This document shows positions 8,512-11,003 of a DNA stretch of 11,003 nt, piece by piece (within the stretch, counting starts at the first letter, position 1; the number at the start of each line of letters is the position of its first letter). Location of the stretch: positions 1 through 11,003 of the forward strand of contig CAMPKJ010000165.1 of assembly GCA_946887105.1 (NCBI GenBank). The letters are read 5' to 3'. Made by a program: the position numbers and the translations under genes. The notes beneath the pieces were generated by a model. The model searched no databases, was not told the DNA's origin, and saw only the letters and a list, made by a program, of their open reading frames with translations. Source of the DNA: an uncultured Acidobacteriota bacterium. Its GTDB lineage: Bacteria; Acidobacteriota; Thermoanaerobaculia; Gp7-AA8.

Positions 8512-10832
8512 TTGCACTCTGGCATCGCTTCATCCAGCCGGTCCGCGCCGCCGCCGCGATCGCGCTCGTGCTTCTCCCGCTCTGCTTCACCGGACGGGCA
8601 CTGCTGACCGGACGCGTGTACGGTCCGATCGACCTGCCGTACATGTCCGAGCCGCTGCTCGACTACGCCGGCGAGTACGGCGTCGGGAAGCGTCCCACCG
8701 GACAGGCCACCATTCACAACGGCACGATCTCCGATCTCTACATGCAGATGATTCCGTGGCAGGCCGCGGTGCGCGCGTCGCTGGCGCGCGGCGAGTGGCC
8801 GCTGTGGAATCCGTACATGCTCTGCGGCTCGATGCTCGCGGCGAACATGCAGTCGGCGCCGTACGATCCGCTGCAGCTCATCGCGCTGATCCTGAAACAG
8901 CCGCAGGCAATCACGTTCGGTGCGGCCATGACGTTTTTTCTGGCGGGCCTGTTCACGTTCGCATTCGCGCGCGCGCTCGGATTGAGCGAGCTGGCGTCGC
9001 TGATCGGCGCGGCCGCGTACATGTTCAGCGCGATCTTCGCGTTCTACGTCGGCTGGCCGCTGGGACGCTCGTGGGCACTCTTCCCGTTCGTGCTCGCCGG
9101 CGTGCGCCTGGTGGTTCGCGAAACCTCGGTGCGCGCGGCGGTGGTGCTGACCAGCGCATTCGTGGCGCTGCTCGTGGCCGGACATCCTGAGTCGGCGCTG
9201 CACATCGTCGCGGTCGGCGTCGCGTACGGTGCAATGGAAGTCGCGGTCGCGCGGCGCATCAGGCCGATTCTCGTGGCCATGCTCTGCGGCGCGATCGCGT
9301 TGCTGCTCACCGCCATCGCGCTCCTGCCGTTCTTCGAAGCCGCACCGCAGACGACCGAGTACATGGTCCGCCACGAGTTCTACAAAACGGCTCCGCTTCC
9401 GTTCGGCGCAAAAGAAGTGGCGCGGCGCGCCGGCGTGTCCGCGCTGCCGTGGTACGGCGGGCAGCCGGAACACGACAATCACACGCCCGACTGGGAATCG
9501 ACGAACCTCCGCACCGGCGCTCTGGTGATCGCGCTCGCGCTCTGCGCGCTGGCACTGGCACCACGGCGGCGCGAGACGTGGTTTTTCTTCGCGGCCGCGG
9601 TGCTCTGCGGCTGGATCGGCCTGAACGCGCCGCCGCTGGCCGGCTGGCTGCACAAAGTGCCGCTGTTCGACATCACCATCAACGATCGACTGTCGTTCGC
9701 GGCTGCGTTCGCACTGGCGATGCTCGCCGCGATCGCCGCCGACGCCTGGCCGCAAACGTCCCGGCGCGCGTTCGTGGCCGCGGCGATCGTCCTCGGCACG
9801 TTCATCGGCGTCAGCATCCTCACCGCGAACGTGTTCGACAGCCGCATCGCCCTCGGCGTGAAACGCGAGCTGATCGTGACGCTCACCGCCACCACGCTGG
9901 CGACGCTGGCGCTGACCGCGATCCTGCTCGCATTGCGCACACCCGCGCGCATCGCATTGCCCGCCGTCCTGGGCATGCTGCTCCTCGCGCGCACCGTGGA
10001 GGACGGACGGATCTATCCGTCGCTCCCCGAGAAGATGTTCTATCCGCCCACGCCGATCCTCAGCTACATGCAGAACGACCAGTCCGGGCCATTCCGCATG
10101 GGCGCGATGCACTACATGTTTCTGCCCGACGCGGCCGCGCTGTACGGCCTCGAAGACGTGCGCGGATACGAGGCCATGACCTTCCGGCGCCTGAACGATA
10201 CGTATTCGTTCTGGAGCGTGCCCAGCCTGGCGTCGTTCAATCACCTGCCCGACAAGAGCCGGCCGTTTCTCTCGCTGCTGAACATGAAGTACCTGATCGC
10301 GCTGCCGAACGAGCAGCCCGACGGGCAGTGGAAAGTGGTGCTGGAGGATCGCAACGCGCGCCTGCTCGAGAACACGCGCGTCCTTCCGCGGGTGTTCATC
10401 CCGCGCCGCATCCGTTACGAACAGCATCAGGACCCGGTGCTCTACGGGATGCACGCCCAGACCGACTTCGCCGACGTGGCCTGGATCGTCGCGCCCGAAT
10501 ACGGGCCGCACGAGATCGGCAACGGCCGCGGCACGCTGGTCACGAAGCGGCACGGACGGCGGTGGGACATCACCGCCACGATGCTCGAGGACGGCTGGAT
10601 CGTGATCACCGAAAACGCATGGAAGGGATGGCGCGCGTACATCGACGGCAAACGCGTGCAGACGCAGTATGCGAATCACGCCTTCCTGGGCGTGTTCGTA
10701 CCGAAGGGAACACACCAAGTGCGCGTCGCATATGAGCCGGAGTCCTTCACGCGGGGGAGGAACGTCTCGGCGGCGACGGCGATCGTGTTGATCGCGTTCT
10801 TCGTGTGGCGGAGACGAGGACTGAGAAAATAA
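8469..10832 (+). CDS. YfhO-family polytopic membrane protein (paralogue 2, full length)
   Basis: A 787-residue paralogue of the preceding gene, likely an inner-membrane GT-C-like glycosyltransferase or related envelope enzyme; substrate unknown. It shares SDLYMQMIPW (88-97), GEWPLWNP (108-115), LVAGHPESALH (235-245), the RRETWFF segment (367-373), PLFDITINDRLSFAAAFALA (398-417), EDGRIYP (511-517), YGLEDVRGYEAMT (559-571), SRPFLSLLN (597-605) and the C-terminal AWKGWRAYIDG (717-727) with NHAFLGVFVPKGTH (736-749). Membrane helices at about 433-455, 467-489 and 493-508 occupy the region that is shortened in paralogue 1. A last helix (about 768-780) ends in a positively charged tail, so the C-terminal domain between 510 and 765 is probably extracytoplasmic. 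It overlaps the first gene by 43 nt, which suggests a tandem duplication kept as one transcript. Confidence 0.9.
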   Translation: MPAILLYLPVAIALIALWHRFIQPVRAAAAIALVLLPLCFTGRALLTGRVYGPIDLPYMSEPLLDYAGEYGVGKRPTGQATIHNGTISDLYMQMIPWQAAVRASLARGEWPLWNPYMLCGSMLAANMQSAPYDPLQLIALILKQPQAITFGAAMTFFLAGLFTFAFARALGLSELASLIGAAAYMFSAIFAFYVGWPLGRSWALFPFVLAGVRLVVRETSVRAAVVLTSAFVALLVAGHPESALHIVAVGVAYGAMEVAVARRIRPILVAMLCGAIALLLTAIALLPFFEAAPQTTEYMVRHEFYKTAPLPFGAKEVARRAGVSALPWYGGQPEHDNHTPDWESTNLRTGALVIALALCALALAPRRRETWFFFAAAVLCGWIGLNAPPLAGWLHKVPLFDITINDRLSFAAAFALAMLAAIAADAWPQTSRRAFVAAAIVLGTFIGVSILTANVFDSRIALGVKRELIVTLTATTLATLALTAILLALRTPARIALPAVLGMLLLARTVEDGRIYPSLPEKMFYPPTPILSYMQNDQSGPFRMGAMHYMFLPDAAALYGLEDVRGYEAMTFRRLNDTYSFWSVPSLASFNHLPDKSRPFLSLLNMKYLIALPNEQPDGQWKVVLEDRNARLLENTRVLPRVFIPRRIRYEQHQDPVLYGMHAQTDFADVAWIVAPEYGPHEIGNGRGTLVTKRHGRRWDITATMLEDGWIVITENAWKGWRAYIDGKRVQTQYANHAFLGVFVPKGTHQVRVAYEPESFTRGRNVSAATAIVLIAFFVWRRRGLRK

Positions 10833-10833
10833 A

Positions 10834-10935
10834 CCCTCATCCGCCCTTCGGGCACCTTCTCCCACTGCGGCGGGAGAAGGCGGATTTTAGCCTTCTCCCC
10901 TCGTGAGGGGAGAAGGTGCCGCAGGCGGATGAGGG
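10834..10935. repeat. Multi-hairpin inverted repeat after the second YfhO gene
   Basis: The outer arms are 10834-10845 with 10924-10935 (12 bp perfect), continued by 10851-10863 with 10908-10920 (13 bp perfect). Inside lies a further hairpin, 10872-10881 with 10890-10899 (10 bp, 8-nt loop), and a small alternative one at 10897-10910. It begins one base after the stop codon, so it could act as a transcript end or mRNA-stabilising structure, but there is no T-tract after the stem. Its CTCATCCGCC...CACCTTCTCCC arms look like a dispersed intergenic repeat seen in many genomes; that is recollection, not a search. Confidence 0.85.
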
Positions 10936-11003
10936 GTTGTCATTAGCAGCGTGTCACGTTCGGGATGACAGCGAAACCGACTCCAGCAGCCACGCGCCGT
11001 AAG
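10936..11003. other. Non-coding right edge
   Basis: No gene is visible. TGTCAT (10938-10943) and ATGACA (10965-10970) form a 6-bp inverted repeat around a 21-nt loop, which may be the start of another small repeat. The window ends before any further gene. Confidence 0.3.

Noticed and set aside
8385..10865. Minus-strand open frame of 826 residues opposite the second YfhO gene
   Set aside because: Its length is striking, but the composition is Arg/His/Glu-rich and low in hydrophobic residues, without domain signs. The plus strand has a full YfhO protein matching its neighbour.

Overview
The window is GC-rich and gene-dense. It reads as a chromosomal fragment of a soil-type bacterium, most likely Acidobacteriota or a close ally. 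The reasons are the secreted von Willebrand A protein of the type common in acidobacteria, a stand-alone LigD polymerase domain, paired YfhO-family membrane proteins, and several short palindromic or inverted repeats at gene edges. This placement is inference; no rRNA or marker set is present. I see no tRNA, rRNA, CRISPR array, transposase or phage gene.

Left half, minus strand, transcribed right to left: uvrA (6174 to 3328), a 214-residue YaaA/DUF6884-like protein of unknown function (3338 to 2694), a single-domain LigD-type polymerase (2666 to 1725), and an exported VWA-domain protein (about 1680 to 265). The gaps are an 11-nt overlap, 27 nt, and 17 to 44 nt, so they look like one transcription unit. 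Nucleotide excision repair (UvrA) and an end-joining polymerase (LigD-Pol) sit next to each other, which makes the uncharacterised protein between them a candidate DNA-damage gene. The VWA protein has no obvious link to repair and may only be a passenger.

Right half, plus strand: two tandem paralogous YfhO-family polytopic membrane proteins (6355-8511 and 8469-10832, overlapping by 43 nt). They are probably lipid-linked sugar transferases or related cell-envelope enzymes. They diverge from uvrA across a 180-nt spacer. The first paralogue carries a 57-bp in-frame palindromic repeat exactly where the second has about 52 more residues of membrane helices.

Between and inside the genes are five different inverted-repeat elements: a nested palindrome of about 178 bp at 88-265; a heptamer array in inverted orientation at 1625-1720, which supplies part of the VWA signal peptide; an octamer array in inverted orientation at 6250-6325; the 57-bp palindrome at 7579-7635; and a multi-hairpin repeat at 10834-10935. 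This density of unrelated small repeats is the most unusual property of the window. I do not see a clear new defence or biosynthetic system. The best candidates for undescribed biology are the repair-linked unknown gene and the repeat elements that have become coding sequence.
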